From NCBI RefSeq assembly GCF_001571305.1, contig NZ_BCTN01000018.1:48590-112589 (forward strand): a stretch of DNA of 64,000 bases, read 5' to 3'. The stretch's first letter is position 1. Each line of letters starts with the position of its first letter. Below are positions 47,483-58,362 of this stretch, piece by piece. Position numbers and translations under genes: made by a program. The notes below the pieces were generated by a model, which saw nothing but the letters and a program-made list of their open reading frames with translations, searched no databases and was not told the DNA's origin. This stretch comes from Erwinia persicina NBRC 102418. Lineage in GTDB: Bacteria; Pseudomonadota; Gammaproteobacteria; Enterobacterales; Enterobacteriaceae.

Positions 47483-48736
47483 TTAAGCGCGCACCGTGTC
47501 GTCACCCCAGGCCACCCACTTATAGGTGGTCAGTGCTTCCAGCCCCATGGGGCCACGCGCATGCAGTTTCTGCGTGCTGACCGCCACTTCAGCCCCCAGG
47601 CCAAACTGACCGCCGTCGGTGAAGCGTGTGCTGGCGTTCACATAGACCGCAGAAGAATCCACTTCATTCACAAAGCGGTCAGCGTGCCCGATGGTACGGG
47701 TCAGAATGGCGTCGGAATGGTGCGTGCCGTATTCGCGAATATGGGCGATCCCCTCATCCAGCGAGTCGACCAGCCTGACGTTAAGATCCAGCGCCAGCCA
47801 CTCGTCGCGATACTGCTCTTCTGTTACGGCACTCACGCTGGCCGGGCCGTTCTGCAACAGCGGAAGCGATCGCGGATCGGCATGGAGAGTAATCCCCTCC
47901 CGGGCCATACGGTCGCTCAGTGCGGGCAGGAACGTATCGGCAATGGCTGCGTCTATCAGTAACGTTTCCACAGAATTACAGGCGCTTGGGCGCTGCTTCT
48001 TGGCGTTAACGATCACCTTCAGCGCCGCGTCCATTTCACAACTGCGATCCACATAGATATGGCAGACGCCAATCCCACCGGTGATCACCGGAATGGTGGA
48101 TTGCTCGCGGCACAGCTTGTGCAGGCCGGCACCGCCGCGTGGGATCAGCATATCAACGTAGCGGTCAAGCTTCAGCAGCTGGCTGACCAGCTCACGATCC
48201 GGACTTTCAATCGCCTGCACCGCTCCGGCCGGCAGGCCGTGCTGTTGCAGTGCCTCCTGAATCACCCGCACGGTGGCACCGTTGGTGCGGTAAGTCTCTT
48301 TCCCGCCGCGCAGGATCACTGCATTACCCGTTTTCAGGCACAGGCTGGCGACATCGACAGTAACGTTCGGACGCGCTTCATAGATCACTCCCACCACGCC
48401 CAGCGGCACGCGACGGCGTTCAATACGCAGCCCGCTGTCGAGCTTACCACCGTCAATCACCACGCCGACCGGGTCAGTGAGACGACAGACCTGACGCACA
48501 TCATCGGCAATGCCTTTAAGCCGTGTCTGATCCAGCGTCAGACGATCCAGCAGCGCTGCACTCATACCATTCTGACGGGCATCCGCAAGGTCGAGTTCAT
48601 TGGCCGCCAGAATCGAGGCGCTCTGCGCCTCCAGGCGATCGGCAATGGTCATCAGTACCTGATTTTTCTGCGCGGTCGAGAGTACCGACAGCTGATACGA
48701 TGCAGCCTTCGCAGCCTTACCCATTTGTTCAAGCAT
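47483..48736 (-). CDS. proA: Gamma-glutamyl phosphate reductase
   Basis: The 417-residue aldehyde-dehydrogenase-type enzyme reduces gamma-glutamyl phosphate with NADPH in proline synthesis. The catalytic cysteine lies in [15 protein letters not shown] (about residue 250), and the [12 protein letters not shown] and [11 protein letters not shown] segments are typical. It starts 9 bp after proB. In E. coli a thrW tRNA follows proA and is an integration hot spot; here no tRNA follows and the accessory region begins at once. Confidence 0.96.
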   Translation of the reverse strand: MLEQMGKAAKAASYQLSVLSTAQKNQVLMTIADRLEAQSASILAANELDLADARQNGMSAALLDRLTLDQTRLKGIADDVRQVCRLTDPVGVVIDGGKLDSGLRIERRRVPLGVVGVIYEARPNVTVDVASLCLKTGNAVILRGGKETYRTNGATVRVIQEALQQHGLPAGAVQAIESPDRELVSQLLKLDRYVDMLIPRGGAGLHKLCREQSTIPVITGGIGVCHIYVDRSCEMDAALKVIVNAKKQRPSACNSVETLLIDAAIADTFLPALSDRMAREGITLHADPRSLPLLQNGPASVSAVTEEQYRDEWLALDLNVRLVDSLDEGIAHIREYGTHHSDAILTRTIGHADRFVNEVDSSAVYVNASTRFTDGGQFGLGAEVAVSTQKLHARGPMGLEALTTYKWVAWGDDTVRA

Positions 48737-48745
48737 CAGAGCTCC

Positions 48746-49849
48746 TTAAGCAACAATCATATCGTCACGGTGTACGGCAACCGGACCATATTCATAACCC
48801 AAAATTTCGCTGATCTGCTGGGAATGGTGCCCGGCAATCATACGCATGGCATCACTGTTATAGCGTGAGACACCATGAGCAACATCACGGCCCTGAAGGC
48901 TGCGAATACGGATCACCTCTCCCCTGGAGAAATTGCCGCTGATCTCGCGGATCCCTTTCGGCAACAGCGAACTGCCACGCTCCAGGATTGCCGACAGTGC
49001 GCCGTCGTCCACCACCAGCTCGCCCGCCGGGGGAGCACCAAAGATCCAGCGTTTGCGGTTCTCCAGCGGCGTTTCAAAAGCATGAAAGCGGGTGCCGACC
49101 GGCTGGGCGGCGATCACATCACCGATGACGCCAGGACGGCTTCCTGCCGCGATAATGGTGTCGATACCGGCACGGCAGGCCACATCGGCCGCCTGTAATT
49201 TGGTGGCCATTCCCCCGGTCCCCAGACCAGATACGCTGTCGCCCGCCAGCGCGCGCAGCGCGTCGTCAATACCGTGGACGTCGCGGATCAGCTCGGCATC
49301 AGGATTGTTACGCGGATCGGCGGTAAACAGTCCCTGCTGATCGGTGAGCAACAGCAGCTTATCGGCTCCGGCAAGGATCGCCGCCAGCGCCGAGAGATTA
49401 TCGTTATCACCGACTTTGATTTCCGCGGTGGCCACTGCGTCATTTTCGTTGATAACAGGAACAATATGGTTGTCGAGCAGCGCCCGCATGGTGTCGCGGG
49501 CGTTAAGGAAGCGCTCACGATCTTCCAGGTCGGCACGCGTCAGCAGCATCTGACCGATATGAATGCCATAGATGGAGAACAGCTGTTCCCACAGCTGGAT
49601 CAGGCGACTCTGCCCCACCGCAGCCAGCAGCTGCTTTGAGGCGATGGTCGGGGGCAGCTCCGGATAGCCAAGGTGTTCACGCCCCGCCGCCATCGCGCCT
49701 GAGGTGACAATCACAATGCGGTGGCCCGCCGCATGTTGCTGTGCGCACTGACGCACCAGCTCAACGATATGTGCCCGATTTAACCGACGTGAGCCGCCGG
49801 TCAGTACGCTGGTCCCCAGTTTCACCACCAGGGTCTGGCTGCTGCTCAT
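48746..49849 (-). CDS. proB: Glutamate 5-kinase
   Basis: The 367-residue enzyme phosphorylates glutamate as the first, proline-inhibited step of proline synthesis. It has the amino acid kinase start [14 protein letters not shown], the INENDAVAT segment and a C-terminal PUA domain from about residue 275. ATG 49849 gives the E. coli length; the longer frame is not conserved. It is the first gene of the proBA operon and is divergent from phoE. Confidence 0.96.
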   Translation of the reverse strand: MSSSQTLVVKLGTSVLTGGSRRLNRAHIVELVRQCAQQHAAGHRIVIVTSGAMAAGREHLGYPELPPTIASKQLLAAVGQSRLIQLWEQLFSIYGIHIGQMLLTRADLEDRERFLNARDTMRALLDNHIVPVINENDAVATAEIKVGDNDNLSALAAILAGADKLLLLTDQQGLFTADPRNNPDAELIRDVHGIDDALRALAGDSVSGLGTGGMATKLQAADVACRAGIDTIIAAGSRPGVIGDVIAAQPVGTRFHAFETPLENRKRWIFGAPPAGELVVDDGALSAILERGSSLLPKGIREISGNFSRGEVIRIRSLQGRDVAHGVSRYNSDAMRMIAGHHSQQISEILGYEYGPVAVHRDDMIVA

Positions 49850-49996
49850 TATTTCCTGCCATTTCGTAAAAAAGAGTACAAAGAAACGTTTTAGCAGGTG
49901 TGGTGCCTGAAGCCAACAGCCAGCGCGGGAAAAGGGCGAAAAAGGCCTGACCACTCGCTAGTCGAAAAGTTCGCAATTAACAAGAAGTGTTGAAAA

Positions 49997-50014
49997 CTGT
50001 AATAAATCTTTAAT
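49997..50014 (+). promoter_or_regulatory. Pho box upstream of phoE
   Basis: CTGTAATAAATCTTTAAT matches the PhoB box CTGTCATAAATCTGTCAT at 15 of 18 positions, with the two direct CTGT-type repeats 11 bp apart. It lies 81 bp before the phoE start, the expected place for a PhoB-activated promoter. It supports calling the porin PhoE rather than OmpC or OmpF. Confidence 0.6.
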
Positions 50015-50094
50015 AGGAAAAGGGTAAAAAGTCCGTGCTTCGAACAGAGCCTTCGGGCCGTTTATAAATTTTACTCTTTCGGGATTGATCGAAA

Positions 50095-51228
50095 ATGATG
50101 AAGAAAAGCGCACTGGCAATCTTAACCGCAGCTCTGGCTCTGTCCACCGCTGCACAAGCCGCAGAAGTTTATAATAAAGACGGCAATAAGCTGGATTTCT
50201 ACGGCAAAGTTAAAGCAATGCGTTACATGAGCGATGCAGATACCAACGCCAGCAACAACGCTGACAAATCTTACGTGCGTATTGGTTTCAAGGGGCAGAC
50301 TCAGATTAATGACCTGCTGACCGGCTACGGCCAGTGGGAATATAACTTCAGTGCCAGCAACTCTGAAGGCGGCGCTGATGCGCAGTCGGGCAATAAAACC
50401 CGTCTGGGCTTTGCCGGTCTGAAAATGAAAGATATTGGTGCTATCGACTACGGCCGTAACTACGGTGTGATTTATGATGTCGAAGCATTCACGGACATGA
50501 TGCCAGAGTTTGGTGCGACCGGTTATACCCGTGCTGACACCTATATGCTGACGCGCGGTAACAGCATGCTGACCTACCGTAATACCGACTTCTTCGGTCT
50601 GGTTGATGGCTTAAAATTTGCGTTGCAGTATCAGGGCAAAAACGATGCCTCGTCGACACGTAACGGCAACGTCTCTAACGGAGATGGTTACGGTGCCTCT
50701 GTTTCCTATCAAATCATTGATGGTCTGACAGTCAATGGCGCGATGTCCTCTTCAAACCGCCTGATTCAGACCCAGAAAGACGCGGCATTTGGTTCAGGCG
50801 ATAAAGCGGAAGCCTGGGCGACTGGTTTAAAATATGATGCAAACGGTGTGTATCTTGCCAGCACCTATGCTGAAACCCGCAACATGAACCCGATCAACAG
50901 CGGTGCAACCTTTACCGCGGCAAACGGCACTACGTCGTCTGTATCAGGTTACGTGAATAAACTGCAAAACTTTGAAGTGGTCGCTCAGTACCAGTTTGAC
51001 TGGGGCCTGCGTCCATCACTGGCTTATGTGCAGACCAAAGCTAAAGATATGGAAAATGGCATTGGTGATGCTGACCTGTACAAATTCGTGGATATCGGTG
51101 CCACCTATTACTTCAACAAAAACATGTCTACCTTCGTCGATTACAAGGTTAACCTGTTGAATGATGACAATAAGCTGGGACTGAATACCGACGATATCGT
51201 TGCCGTTGGTGTGATGTACCAGTTCTGA
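50095..51228 (+). CDS. phoE: Outer-membrane porin PhoE
   Basis: The 377-residue precursor has a signal peptide (cleavage at [11 protein letters not shown]) and a 16-stranded general-porin barrel ending in the outer-membrane targeting signal VGVMYQF. Segments such as [19 protein letters not shown] and [20 protein letters not shown] follow PhoE closely. It forms trimers that let anions such as phosphate pass. A second ATG directly after the first could be the true start. Synteny (proB on one side, crl on the other) and the Pho box support phoE. Confidence 0.88.
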   Translation: MMKKSALAILTAALALSTAAQAAEVYNKDGNKLDFYGKVKAMRYMSDADTNASNNADKSYVRIGFKGQTQINDLLTGYGQWEYNFSASNSEGGADAQSGNKTRLGFAGLKMKDIGAIDYGRNYGVIYDVEAFTDMMPEFGATGYTRADTYMLTRGNSMLTYRNTDFFGLVDGLKFALQYQGKNDASSTRNGNVSNGDGYGASVSYQIIDGLTVNGAMSSSNRLIQTQKDAAFGSGDKAEAWATGLKYDANGVYLASTYAETRNMNPINSGATFTAANGTTSSVSGYVNKLQNFEVVAQYQFDWGLRPSLAYVQTKAKDMENGIGDADLYKFVDIGATYYFNKNMSTFVDYKVNLLNDDNKLGLNTDDIVAVGVMYQF

Positions 51229-51293
51229 TCCCACACTCGCTGCAACACGCCACTGCGGCAGCGGGTTAAGCGTTACCCCTCGTTATGTGTCTT

Positions 51294-51325
51294 AAAAAAA
51301 AGGCTGGAGCAATCCAGCCTTTTCC
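51294..51325. terminator. Rho-independent terminator between phoE and crl
   Basis: An A run, AAGGCTGGA, a GCAA-type loop and TCCAGCCTT followed by TTCC form a strong stem that works in both directions between the convergent phoE and crl genes. Confidence 0.85.
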
Positions 51326-51344
51326 TTATTCTGCGCTGAGTGTG

Positions 51345-51746
51345 TTATTCGGTCAGCTTAACCGGCTGGTCAGCGAAGCCGTCGGCCGGGATCAGCCCCA
51401 GCTCAATTTCCGCCAGCTGTGCTTTTAAACGCACATGGAAGTTACGTAACGTCTCTTCAACGCGGGCATTATTATCCTTACCCTTCACCGCACCCGGCTT
51501 CCAGTTGCCTTCTTTATCGAACAGCCCAAAGTGATACTCATAGGTAAAATGGTCTGAATGTGCTTCCAGCTCCATCCACCAGCCCCAGAATTCACGTAAT
51601 TCCGGTTCAGGTTTCACATTGACGCAAACTGCCAGGCAGTCAAAGAAGAAGCGCTCGCCTTCACACTTGCCTTCACGGATGTAAGGACCTAAAGAGTGAA
51701 AGCGCTTAATCAGCCTACTCTTCGGATGTCCACTCGGTAACGTCAT
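51345..51746 (-). CDS. crl: Sigma factor-binding protein Crl
   Basis: The 133-residue protein starts [20 protein letters not shown] and matches Crl, which binds RpoS and helps it form holoenzyme. The conserved Trp/Phe region [12 protein letters not shown] (about residue 49) is present. With iraP and a second IraP-like gene in the same window, three RpoS-promoting factors are encoded here. It is convergent with phoE. Confidence 0.95.
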   Translation of the reverse strand: MTLPSGHPKSRLIKRFHSLGPYIREGKCEGERFFFDCLAVCVNVKPEPELREFWGWWMELEAHSDHFTYEYHFGLFDKEGNWKPGAVKGKDNNARVEETLRNFHVRLKAQLAEIELGLIPADGFADQPVKLTE

Positions 51747-51802
51747 CGTTTAAACTCCTTAGTTAAGCTTATAGTTGTAGCAAACTATTGAATATTAGCA
51801 AC

Positions 51803-53053
51803 TCACTCGTCCAGCCGCTGCGCCAGCCAGTCACAAATATCGCGCAGCCCTTTATCGAAGTTCGCCATCGCCGGAGACGTATTAATTTTTAACAGCCGCC
51901 CGGCAGACGAGGAATTGGCGATCAGACGCGATTCCTCTTCCGGGCTGAACGGATCGTGAGCCCAGTAACCGGACAGCATTGGCGTCGGGCAACGGCGTCC
52001 CAGAAGCCCCTGAATTTTCAGCGAGAAACGGCTCAGTTCAGTGCGCAGCGCACTGTCTGAGGAGCCTGACATTCCCAGGCGGCTGGCCAGCATATCCATA
52101 TACATCTCCGGCACCCTGTCCTGCAAATTGGTATTGCTTAACAGACTGTGGACCACCGGCCCCAGACAGGCCACGCCTCGCAGACGCTGGCTTTCCAGAT
52201 AGGCCAGCCTGACCGCAATATTGGCACCAAAACGGAAACCGAAGGCCGCCACCCGGGTATGATCCACCCAGGCCACATTTTCCAGCTGTCGCAGCACCTG
52301 CTGATGCAGGAAGCTGGAGTCCTGGGTCAACTTCCACTTCGAAGAGAAGCCCACGGAGGGCATATCCAGCGTCAGCATCGCAATGCCACGCGGCGCAAGA
52401 TAATCGTGGAACAGGCGGTAGTGGTCACTTTGCAACGCATCGAGGCTGCCACACAACAGCACCGTCGGATAAGGAGCTTTCACCTCTGGAGGCATATGCA
52501 GAAACCCGGTAACCGGACTGCCACCCTCGATGGCAAACTCCAGCTCTTTCAGCTCACCAGGCAGGCGGTGGGTAGCCTCCTGATAAGCGCGGCTGGCCAG
52601 CAGTTGCGCCTGTTCAGCCAGCTCATCCTCTTTCAAATGGGGGTAACCCGCCACGCTGTAAAGATGGGCCGCATGCAGCCAGTACTGGCCCGCCAGCAGA
52701 TCGTCTTCACACTCGCTGGCTTTCTGCTGCCACTGCGCCGCCTGAGTAGACCATTCGTAAATCCAGTTACCGCCGCGATAGCCAATCACCGTATCCAGCA
52801 GCTGGTCGTCGGTATGCTCTACGGTGCTGACGGCAATACGCGCCAGCACTTCGCTCACTTCCTGCGGTGACAGGCCGCGCCAGGTCCACAGCAGGCGGTT
52901 GATCATGCGATACCAGCCGGCATGGGTTTCACCATCCAGCGCAGAGTGAATGCTCAACGGGCGATGGTGATGCAAACGTCGGACCAGCGATGAGGTTTCC
53001 GGGTGTTTGAAACGCGGCTTGAAGAGTTCTTCGCTGAGATTTTTCGGCGACAT
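51803..53053 (-). CDS. frsA: Esterase FrsA
   Basis: The 416-residue alpha/beta-hydrolase is close to the E. coli length of 414. The nucleophile-elbow region [14 protein letters not shown] (about residue 266) has Arg where most hydrolases have Ser, as known in FrsA. FrsA (YafA) binds unphosphorylated enzyme IIA-Glc and affects respiration-fermentation balance. The neighbours crl and gpt are as in E. coli. Confidence 0.95.
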   Translation of the reverse strand: MSPKNLSEELFKPRFKHPETSSLVRRLHHHRPLSIHSALDGETHAGWYRMINRLLWTWRGLSPQEVSEVLARIAVSTVEHTDDQLLDTVIGYRGGNWIYEWSTQAAQWQQKASECEDDLLAGQYWLHAAHLYSVAGYPHLKEDELAEQAQLLASRAYQEATHRLPGELKELEFAIEGGSPVTGFLHMPPEVKAPYPTVLLCGSLDALQSDHYRLFHDYLAPRGIAMLTLDMPSVGFSSKWKLTQDSSFLHQQVLRQLENVAWVDHTRVAAFGFRFGANIAVRLAYLESQRLRGVACLGPVVHSLLSNTNLQDRVPEMYMDMLASRLGMSGSSDSALRTELSRFSLKIQGLLGRRCPTPMLSGYWAHDPFSPEEESRLIANSSSAGRLLKINTSPAMANFDKGLRDICDWLAQRLDE

Positions 53054-53200
53054 AACAGGGATTTCCTCCGGCGTACGGGTAGAAAATGAGTCTACCGTAG
53101 CCAGGAGATTGACGCGAAGGGTAAAAACAGACGTGCCCGACAGAATCGGGCACGGTTTGATCTGAACAGGCTAAATCGCGCTGAATAACAGGAAAAAGTA

Positions 53201-53659
53201 TCAGCCCTTCACCAGCGGGGGAATAAAGGCGATGCCCATATCCCATGGCTGTTCAATCCAGGTGTTCTGCGGGATATCAATAACATAATCATCCACCAGC
53301 GGCCGACCGGCTGGTTTAGCGAAAATAGTCACGAAATGCGCTTTTGGATACATGTTGCGGATTGCCTGCGCGGTGCCCCCGGTATCGACCAGGTCATCAA
53401 TCACAATAAACCCTTCTCCGTCGCCTTCGGCGCGTTTCAGGATAGTCATTTCACGCTGATTGTCATGATCGTAGCTGGAGATACAGACGGTATCGACATG
53501 GCGGATGCACAGTTCACGTGCCAGTAAGGCGGCAGGAACCAGCCCCCCACGGCTTACCGCAATAATGCCTTTCCACTGGTCGGCAGGCAGCAGGCGCTCG
53601 GCCAGTTTACGGGCATGAATTTGCAGCATGTCCCAGGTGACGATGTATTTTTCACTCAT
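53201..53659 (-). CDS. gpt: Xanthine-guanine phosphoribosyltransferase
   Basis: The 152-residue enzyme salvages guanine and xanthine to nucleotides using PRPP. The PRPP-binding motif is [14 protein letters not shown] (about residue 86) and the base-binding C-terminus is [18 protein letters not shown] 53659 gives the E. coli length; upstream in-frame residues are not conserved. It stands divergent from pepD as in E. coli. Confidence 0.96.
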   Translation of the reverse strand: MSEKYIVTWDMLQIHARKLAERLLPADQWKGIIAVSRGGLVPAALLARELCIRHVDTVCISSYDHDNQREMTILKRAEGDGEGFIVIDDLVDTGGTAQAIRNMYPKAHFVTIFAKPAGRPLVDDYVIDIPQNTWIEQPWDMGIAFIPPLVKG

Positions 53660-53923
53660 TAAAAGGATCCCGGCCAGTAAAATTGGCTTAAAAATTGTGC
53701 AAGGGGAGCGGTTGCGCGAAATTATAGTGATCTGAAGCACTAAAAACCAGCCCGCTGCGCCCTGTCAGCCCATTTTTCCTGGGGCAGCGTGAGCATGAGC
53801 CAGGAATCGGTGATATTCTTTTGCCATCGCGTCAGATTCGCTGGCGGGAGTTTTCCCAACCGATATCAAGGCATCCCCCCTGCCAGCACGGCAGCGCGGT
53901 GATGCTGACACAGGAGAGTTATC

Positions 53924-55381
53924 GTGTCTGAATTGTCTCAATTATCCCCACAGCCACTGTGGGATATTTTTGCCAAAATCTGCTCCATTCCCCACCCTTC
54001 TTATCACGAAGAAGAGTTAGCAGCCCATATCATCGCTTGGGCGACGGAGCAGGGTTTATGGAATGAGCGCGACCAGGTGGGTAACATCCTGATCCGTAAA
54101 CCGGCAACGCCGGGTTATGAAAACCGTAAGCCCGTTGCCCTGCAGGCGCACCTGGATATGGTGCCGCAGAAAAATAACGATACGGTGCATGACTTTACGA
54201 AAGATCCGATTCAGCCGTGGATAGATGGCGAGTGGGTGAAAGCGCGGGGCACCACGCTGGGTGCCGATAATGGTATTGGCATGGCTTCAACACTGGCGGT
54301 ACTGGCTGATAACAGCCTGGAGCATGGCCCGCTGGAAGTGCTGCTGACCATGACCGAAGAAACCGGTATGGCGGGTGCATTCGGCTTGCAGGCCGGCTGG
54401 CTGCAGGCCGATATTTTGATCAACACCGACTCCGAAGAGGAAGGTGAGATCTACATGGGCTGTGCGGGTGGCATTGACTTTACCAGCACCCTGCCGCTGA
54501 CCTATGAAGCGGTTCCGGCAGACTACCAGACGGTCAAACTGACGCTGAAAGGCCTGAAAGGTGGACATTCCGGCTGTGATATTCATGTCGGTCTCGGTAA
54601 CGCGAATAAGCTGCTGGCGCGCTTCCTGTTTACGCATGCGCAAGAACTCGACCTGCGTCTGGTTGACTTTGCCGGTGGTACGCTGCGCAACGCGATTCCG
54701 CGTGAGGCGTTTGCCACGCTGGCGGTTTCGCCTGCCGGCCTCGACAAGCTAAAGTCCCTGGCGGCAGGCTATCTGCTGACACTGCAAAATGAGCTGGGCC
54801 TGAAAGAAAAAAATATCGCCGTCACGGTGGAAGACCTGGCGCAGGCCCCTCAGGTGCTGGACAACACCAGCCGTGACCGCTTTATCGCCCTGCTGAACAG
54901 CACTCCGAACGGGGTGATCCGTCAGTCTGATGTCATGAAAGGGGTGGTAGAAACCTCCCTCAATGTGGGCGTGGTGACATTTGAAGGCAATGAAGCAAAA
55001 ATTAACTGCCTGATCCGCTCCCTGATCGACAGCGGTAAAGAGTATGTGGTGGAAATGCTCACCGCACTGGGCCAGCTGGCCGGGGCGAAAACCCTTGCCA
55101 AAGGCAGCTACCCGGGATGGCAGCCGGATGCCAGTTCGCCGGTCATGGCGCTGGTGCGTGAAACCTATGAAAAACTGTTCGACAAAACCCCGAACATTCA
55201 GGTTATCCACGCGGGTCTGGAGTGCGGTCTGTTTAAAGAGCCCTATCCGCAGATGGATATGGTCTCGATTGGACCGACCATCACCGGCCCTCACTCCCCG
55301 GATGAGCAGGTACATATTGCCAGCGTCGGGCTTTACTGGCAGTTGCTGACCGCGCTGCTGAAAGCGATCCCGGCGAAGTAA
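53924..55381 (+). CDS. pepD: Aminoacyl-histidine dipeptidase (peptidase D)
   Basis: The 485-residue zinc peptidase cleaves dipeptides such as carnosine. It has the M20C metal sites QAHLDMV (about residue 78), GADNGIGMA (about 117) and TEEAG-like TEETGMAGAF (about 148). The start is GTG 53924, after CAGGAGAGTT at good spacing, and matches E. coli PepD from the first residue. A strong hairpin follows. Confidence 0.96.
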   Translation: MSELSQLSPQPLWDIFAKICSIPHPSYHEEELAAHIIAWATEQGLWNERDQVGNILIRKPATPGYENRKPVALQAHLDMVPQKNNDTVHDFTKDPIQPWIDGEWVKARGTTLGADNGIGMASTLAVLADNSLEHGPLEVLLTMTEETGMAGAFGLQAGWLQADILINTDSEEEGEIYMGCAGGIDFTSTLPLTYEAVPADYQTVKLTLKGLKGGHSGCDIHVGLGNANKLLARFLFTHAQELDLRLVDFAGGTLRNAIPREAFATLAVSPAGLDKLKSLAAGYLLTLQNELGLKEKNIAVTVEDLAQAPQVLDNTSRDRFIALLNSTPNGVIRQSDVMKGVVETSLNVGVVTFEGNEAKINCLIRSLIDSGKEYVVEMLTALGQLAGAKTLAKGSYPGWQPDASSPVMALVRETYEKLFDKTPNIQVIHAGLECGLFKEPYPQMDMVSIGPTITGPHSPDEQVHIASVGLYWQLLTALLKAIPAK

Positions 55382-55394
55382 TATCAGGTATGAC

Positions 55395-55420
55395 GGGCGG
55401 ACCGGAAAGGAGGTCCGCCC
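55395..55420 (+). terminator. Terminator of pepD
   Basis: GGGCGGACC (55395-55403) pairs perfectly with GGTCCGCCC (55412-55420) around an 8-nt loop, 14 bp after the pepD stop, followed by TGCCTTTCT. Confidence 0.75.
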
Positions 55421-55471
55421 TGCCTTTCTCTGCCCGGCCAGCCATTTTTTCGATCGATTCCTGTGGCACGT

Positions 55472-56527
55472 TTACAGCCCTAACAACAACTGCCTTTCCA
55501 ACTGGGGATCGAGCAGCGTGACATGCAATCCCACCAGCCTGACGCCGCGACCTGCGCGACGCTCGTCCCAGCTTTTCCGCGCAATCTCAATTAAATCGTC
55601 TTTATTCAGTACCTGCCAGACATGTTCCTGGGTCGTCTGCTGGAAATCGTCAAACTTGAGTTTGACGCCCTGACGGGCAATCTGACGATCCGGTTTGATT
55701 TTATCCAGCCGCCGCGCCAGCTCGTCGTACAACAGGTCGATGATCGCCAGGCAGTCATCCCACTGATGGATGTCCTCCGACAGCGTCCGCTCGACACCCA
55801 GCGATTTCCGTTCACGTGAGGTAATCACTTCACGGTCGTCGATGCCGTTACAGCGCTCCCACAGCACGCGGCCAAACTTACCAAAACGCTTCAGCAGCCT
55901 GGCCAGGTCGGTTTTCTGCACATCTGCGCAGGTGGTCAGCCCCAGCTCTTCCAGCTTTCGCGCCGTCACTTTTCCCACGCCGGGGATCTTCGACAGCGGC
56001 AGGCCAAGCAGGAAATCGGACATCTCGGGCGGCGTGATCACAAACTGGCCATTGGGCTTATTGATATCGGAGGCGATTTTGGCCAGAAATTTAATCGGAG
56101 CCACGCCGGCAGATGCAGTAAGGTTCAGTTCCTGCTGAATGGTGTCCCGGATTTCACGCGCAATCAGCGTAGCGGAACCCTGGCAGTGCGGGCTGTCGGT
56201 GACATCCAGATAGGCTTCATCCAGCGAGAGCGGTTCAATCAGAGAGGTATAGCGGGAGAATATGTCACGGATATGGGTGCTGGCTTCTTTATAGGCATCA
56301 TAACGGCCGCGCACCACCGTCAGATGCGGACACAGCTTCAGCGCCATCGCCGTCGACATGGCGCTGTGTACGCCATATTTTCGCGCCGGATAGTTGGCAG
56401 TGCTGATCACGCCGCGCTGCTTTTCGCTGCCGCCGATGGCGATCGGAATGTCGCGCAGACTGGGATTATCGCGCATTTCAACGGCGGCAAAAAAGCAGTC
56501 CATATCCACGTGAATAATTTTACGCAT
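55472..56527 (-). CDS. dinB: DNA polymerase IV
   Basis: The 351-residue Y-family translesion polymerase has the catalytic carboxylates in HVDMDCFFAAVEMR (Asp8) and PLSLDEAYLDVT (Asp and Glu near residue 103). The length equals that of E. coli DinB. ATG 56527 starts with MRKIIHVDMD. The C-terminal beta-clamp motif is visible at the end as QLLLGL. A LexA box lies directly upstream. Confidence 0.96.
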   Translation of the reverse strand: MRKIIHVDMDCFFAAVEMRDNPSLRDIPIAIGGSEKQRGVISTANYPARKYGVHSAMSTAMALKLCPHLTVVRGRYDAYKEASTHIRDIFSRYTSLIEPLSLDEAYLDVTDSPHCQGSATLIAREIRDTIQQELNLTASAGVAPIKFLAKIASDINKPNGQFVITPPEMSDFLLGLPLSKIPGVGKVTARKLEELGLTTCADVQKTDLARLLKRFGKFGRVLWERCNGIDDREVITSRERKSLGVERTLSEDIHQWDDCLAIIDLLYDELARRLDKIKPDRQIARQGVKLKFDDFQQTTQEHVWQVLNKDDLIEIARKSWDERRAGRGVRLVGLHVTLLDPQLERQLLLGL

Positions 56528-56541
56528 AACCCCTCCGACAA

Positions 56542-56561
56542 TACTGGATAAGTATACAGTT
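56542..56561 (-). promoter_or_regulatory. LexA (SOS) box upstream of dinB
   Basis: TACTGGATAAGTATACAGTT has the SOS pattern CTG-N10-CAG with AT-rich centre. It lies 15 bp upstream of the dinB start codon, so LexA repression and SOS induction are expected. Confidence 0.8.
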
Positions 56562-56740
56562 AAATTATCAGAGTTCAATGCAGAGCAAAACACGCATAAA
56601 AAAAGGTTTTTGTTCTTCCCTGTCTTGATAAAAAAATAGACAATGCTAAGGTGACGCAGCGATAGCGGAATTGTCCGAGATTGCACGTCAACAGACGCCT
56701 CCGGCGTTGCTTCCAACCCCTACATTTCAAGGGAACCAGA

Positions 56741-57475
56741 ATGGGCAAAATCGCACTGCTGTTTGCGATGATTTTTCTGCCAGCCGTTGTCTTTGCCAGC
56801 GTACCGGATTCGGTTACACCCCTGGCCCCGGTAAGCAAAGAGTTAAAGAAACAATTAATTGGCACCCCCGTGTACCTGCAAATCTTTAAAGAAGAGCGCA
56901 CGCTGGAACTCTACGGCAAGATCGGTAACGAATACCGCCTGCTGAACAGTTACCGCATCTGTAATTTTTCCGGTGGTCTTGGGCCAAAGCGTGTTCAGGG
57001 CGACTTCAAAAGTCCGGAAGGGTTTTACAGCGTAGGGCTTTCACAGCTGAAACCTGACAGCCGCTTTTACCGCGCGATCAACGTCGGGTTCCCGAATGAA
57101 TACGATCGTCAGCAGGGCTATCAGGGTAAATACCTGATGATCCATGGCAACTGCGTATCTGTAGGCTGCTACGCCATGACCGACGCCTATATGGATGAGA
57201 TTTATCATTACGTGGAAGCGGCGCTACGCAACGGCCAGCCCCGTGTAGAGGTCAGCATCTATCCGTTCCGCATGACGGAGAGCAATATGCAGCGCCACCG
57301 GTACTCTACCTACATCAATTTCTGGAAGCAGCTGCAGCCAGGTTACGCCCAGTTCGTGCAGACGAAACAGCCGCCGTCGGTCAGCGTCAGTGCCGGCAAG
57401 TACGTCATGGGCAGCCCGATGATGGCCAGCCCTGGCGCACCGGAATCAGCCCTGGCGCTCACCCAGGCAAAATAG
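56741..57475 (+). CDS. yafK: YafK/DpaA, L,D-transpeptidase-family amidase
   Basis: The 244-residue periplasmic protein has a signal peptide (cleavage near VFA-SVPD) and a YkuD domain with the catalytic motif [12 protein letters not shown] (His136 region, catalytic Cys143). In E. coli DpaA (formerly YafK) detaches Braun lipoprotein from peptidoglycan. ATG 56741 gives the mature start expected. It is convergent with yafJ, overlapping by 30 bp. Confidence 0.9.
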   Translation: MGKIALLFAMIFLPAVVFASVPDSVTPLAPVSKELKKQLIGTPVYLQIFKEERTLELYGKIGNEYRLLNSYRICNFSGGLGPKRVQGDFKSPEGFYSVGLSQLKPDSRFYRAINVGFPNEYDRQQGYQGKYLMIHGNCVSVGCYAMTDAYMDEIYHYVEAALRNGQPRVEVSIYPFRMTESNMQRHRYSTYINFWKQLQPGYAQFVQTKQPPSVSVSAGKYVMGSPMMASPGAPESALALTQAK

Positions 57476-58213
57476 TGCCCATTCACCTGGCTCAATCTTG
57501 TGCCAGGTTTCATTCGCTGTCAGCGGCTGAGTGGCAACGACTGTGACCACGTCATCTGGCGTGGTCTGCTTCTGAAAATCAATTTCCACGTCCTGATCCA
57601 GCAGCTTGGCCTTGCCGAACGGCGCACGCCGGGTGATCCAGAACAGATTGGTCGAGCAGAATGCCATCAGATACCGCCCGTCTGACAGCAACATGTTAAA
57701 CACCCCTTTTTCACGCATCTCTCCCGCCAGCTCTGCAATATAGCGGAATACCGCCGGCCAGTTACCCGGCGTGCGGGGATAACGGGTGGTCAGCTTATGC
57801 AGCAGCCAGCAAAATGCTAACTCACTGTCCGTTTCGCCAATGGGACGGTACGGACCGGTATCCAGGTTTTTATAGCCTTTAAGCTGGCCGTTGTGCGCGT
57901 AAGTCCAGTTACGCCCCCACAGTTCCCGGGTAAACGGATGGGTGTTTTCCAGCGACACCTCGCCCCGGTTCGCCTGCCGGATATGCGCGACGACTGAACA
58001 GGATTTGATTGGGTAGTCCTGCACCAGACGGGCAATCGGTGACTGAAAGCTGGGCTGTGGATCTTTAAAGGTGCGGCACCCTTTCCCTTCATAGAAGGTG
58101 ATACCCCAGCCGTCTTTATGCGGCCCCGTCCCGCCACCGCGCTGCACCAGCCCGGTAAAGCTAAAACAGATATCCGTCGGGACATTTGCGCTCATCCCTA
58201 ATAGTTCGCACAC
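57446..58213 (-). CDS. yafJ: Class II glutamine amidotransferase YafJ
   Basis: The 255-residue protein is an Ntn-type glutamine amidotransferase with the N-terminal nucleophile Cys2 (MCELLGMS) and the glutamine-binding [16 protein letters not shown] segment (about residue 78). Its biological product is not known. The 30-bp overlap with the convergent yafK is real on both frames. Position next to gmhA matches E. coli. Confidence 0.93.
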   Translation of the reverse strand: MCELLGMSANVPTDICFSFTGLVQRGGGTGPHKDGWGITFYEGKGCRTFKDPQPSFQSPIARLVQDYPIKSCSVVAHIRQANRGEVSLENTHPFTRELWGRNWTYAHNGQLKGYKNLDTGPYRPIGETDSELAFCWLLHKLTTRYPRTPGNWPAVFRYIAELAGEMREKGVFNMLLSDGRYLMAFCSTNLFWITRRAPFGKAKLLDQDVEIDFQKQTTPDDVVTVVATQPLTANETWHKIEPGEWALFCLGERQG

Positions 58214-58250
58214 AGGATTACCTCGTGAAAATAGATTCTATCCCCAGGGA

Positions 58251-58351
58251 TTTCACGTTGCAGGAAGGCGGCAAACGCATGAATCCCCGGGAGCTTACAC
58301 GAGTAAGTGACCGGGGTTCACGAGAGCAGCCAACGCACCTGCGGCGTGAAA
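58251..58351. repeat. Palindromic intergenic repeat element
   Basis: This 101-bp element folds back on itself. The outer arms TTTCACGTTGCAGG and CCTGCGGCGTGAAA pair with two mismatches, and the core CCCCGGGAGCTTAC-acga-GTAAGTGACCGGGG forms a long hairpin. Sequences with this core are dispersed in several enterobacterial genomes as non-coding repeats (recalled, not searched). It lies between gmhA and yafJ. Only one copy was seen in this window. Confidence 0.65.
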
Positions 58352-58362
58352 GATGAAGGGGA

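Noticed and set aside
48059..48868. 270-codon plus-strand ORF over proA/proB
   Set aside because: It is antisense to conserved proA and proB coding sequence and has no independent support.
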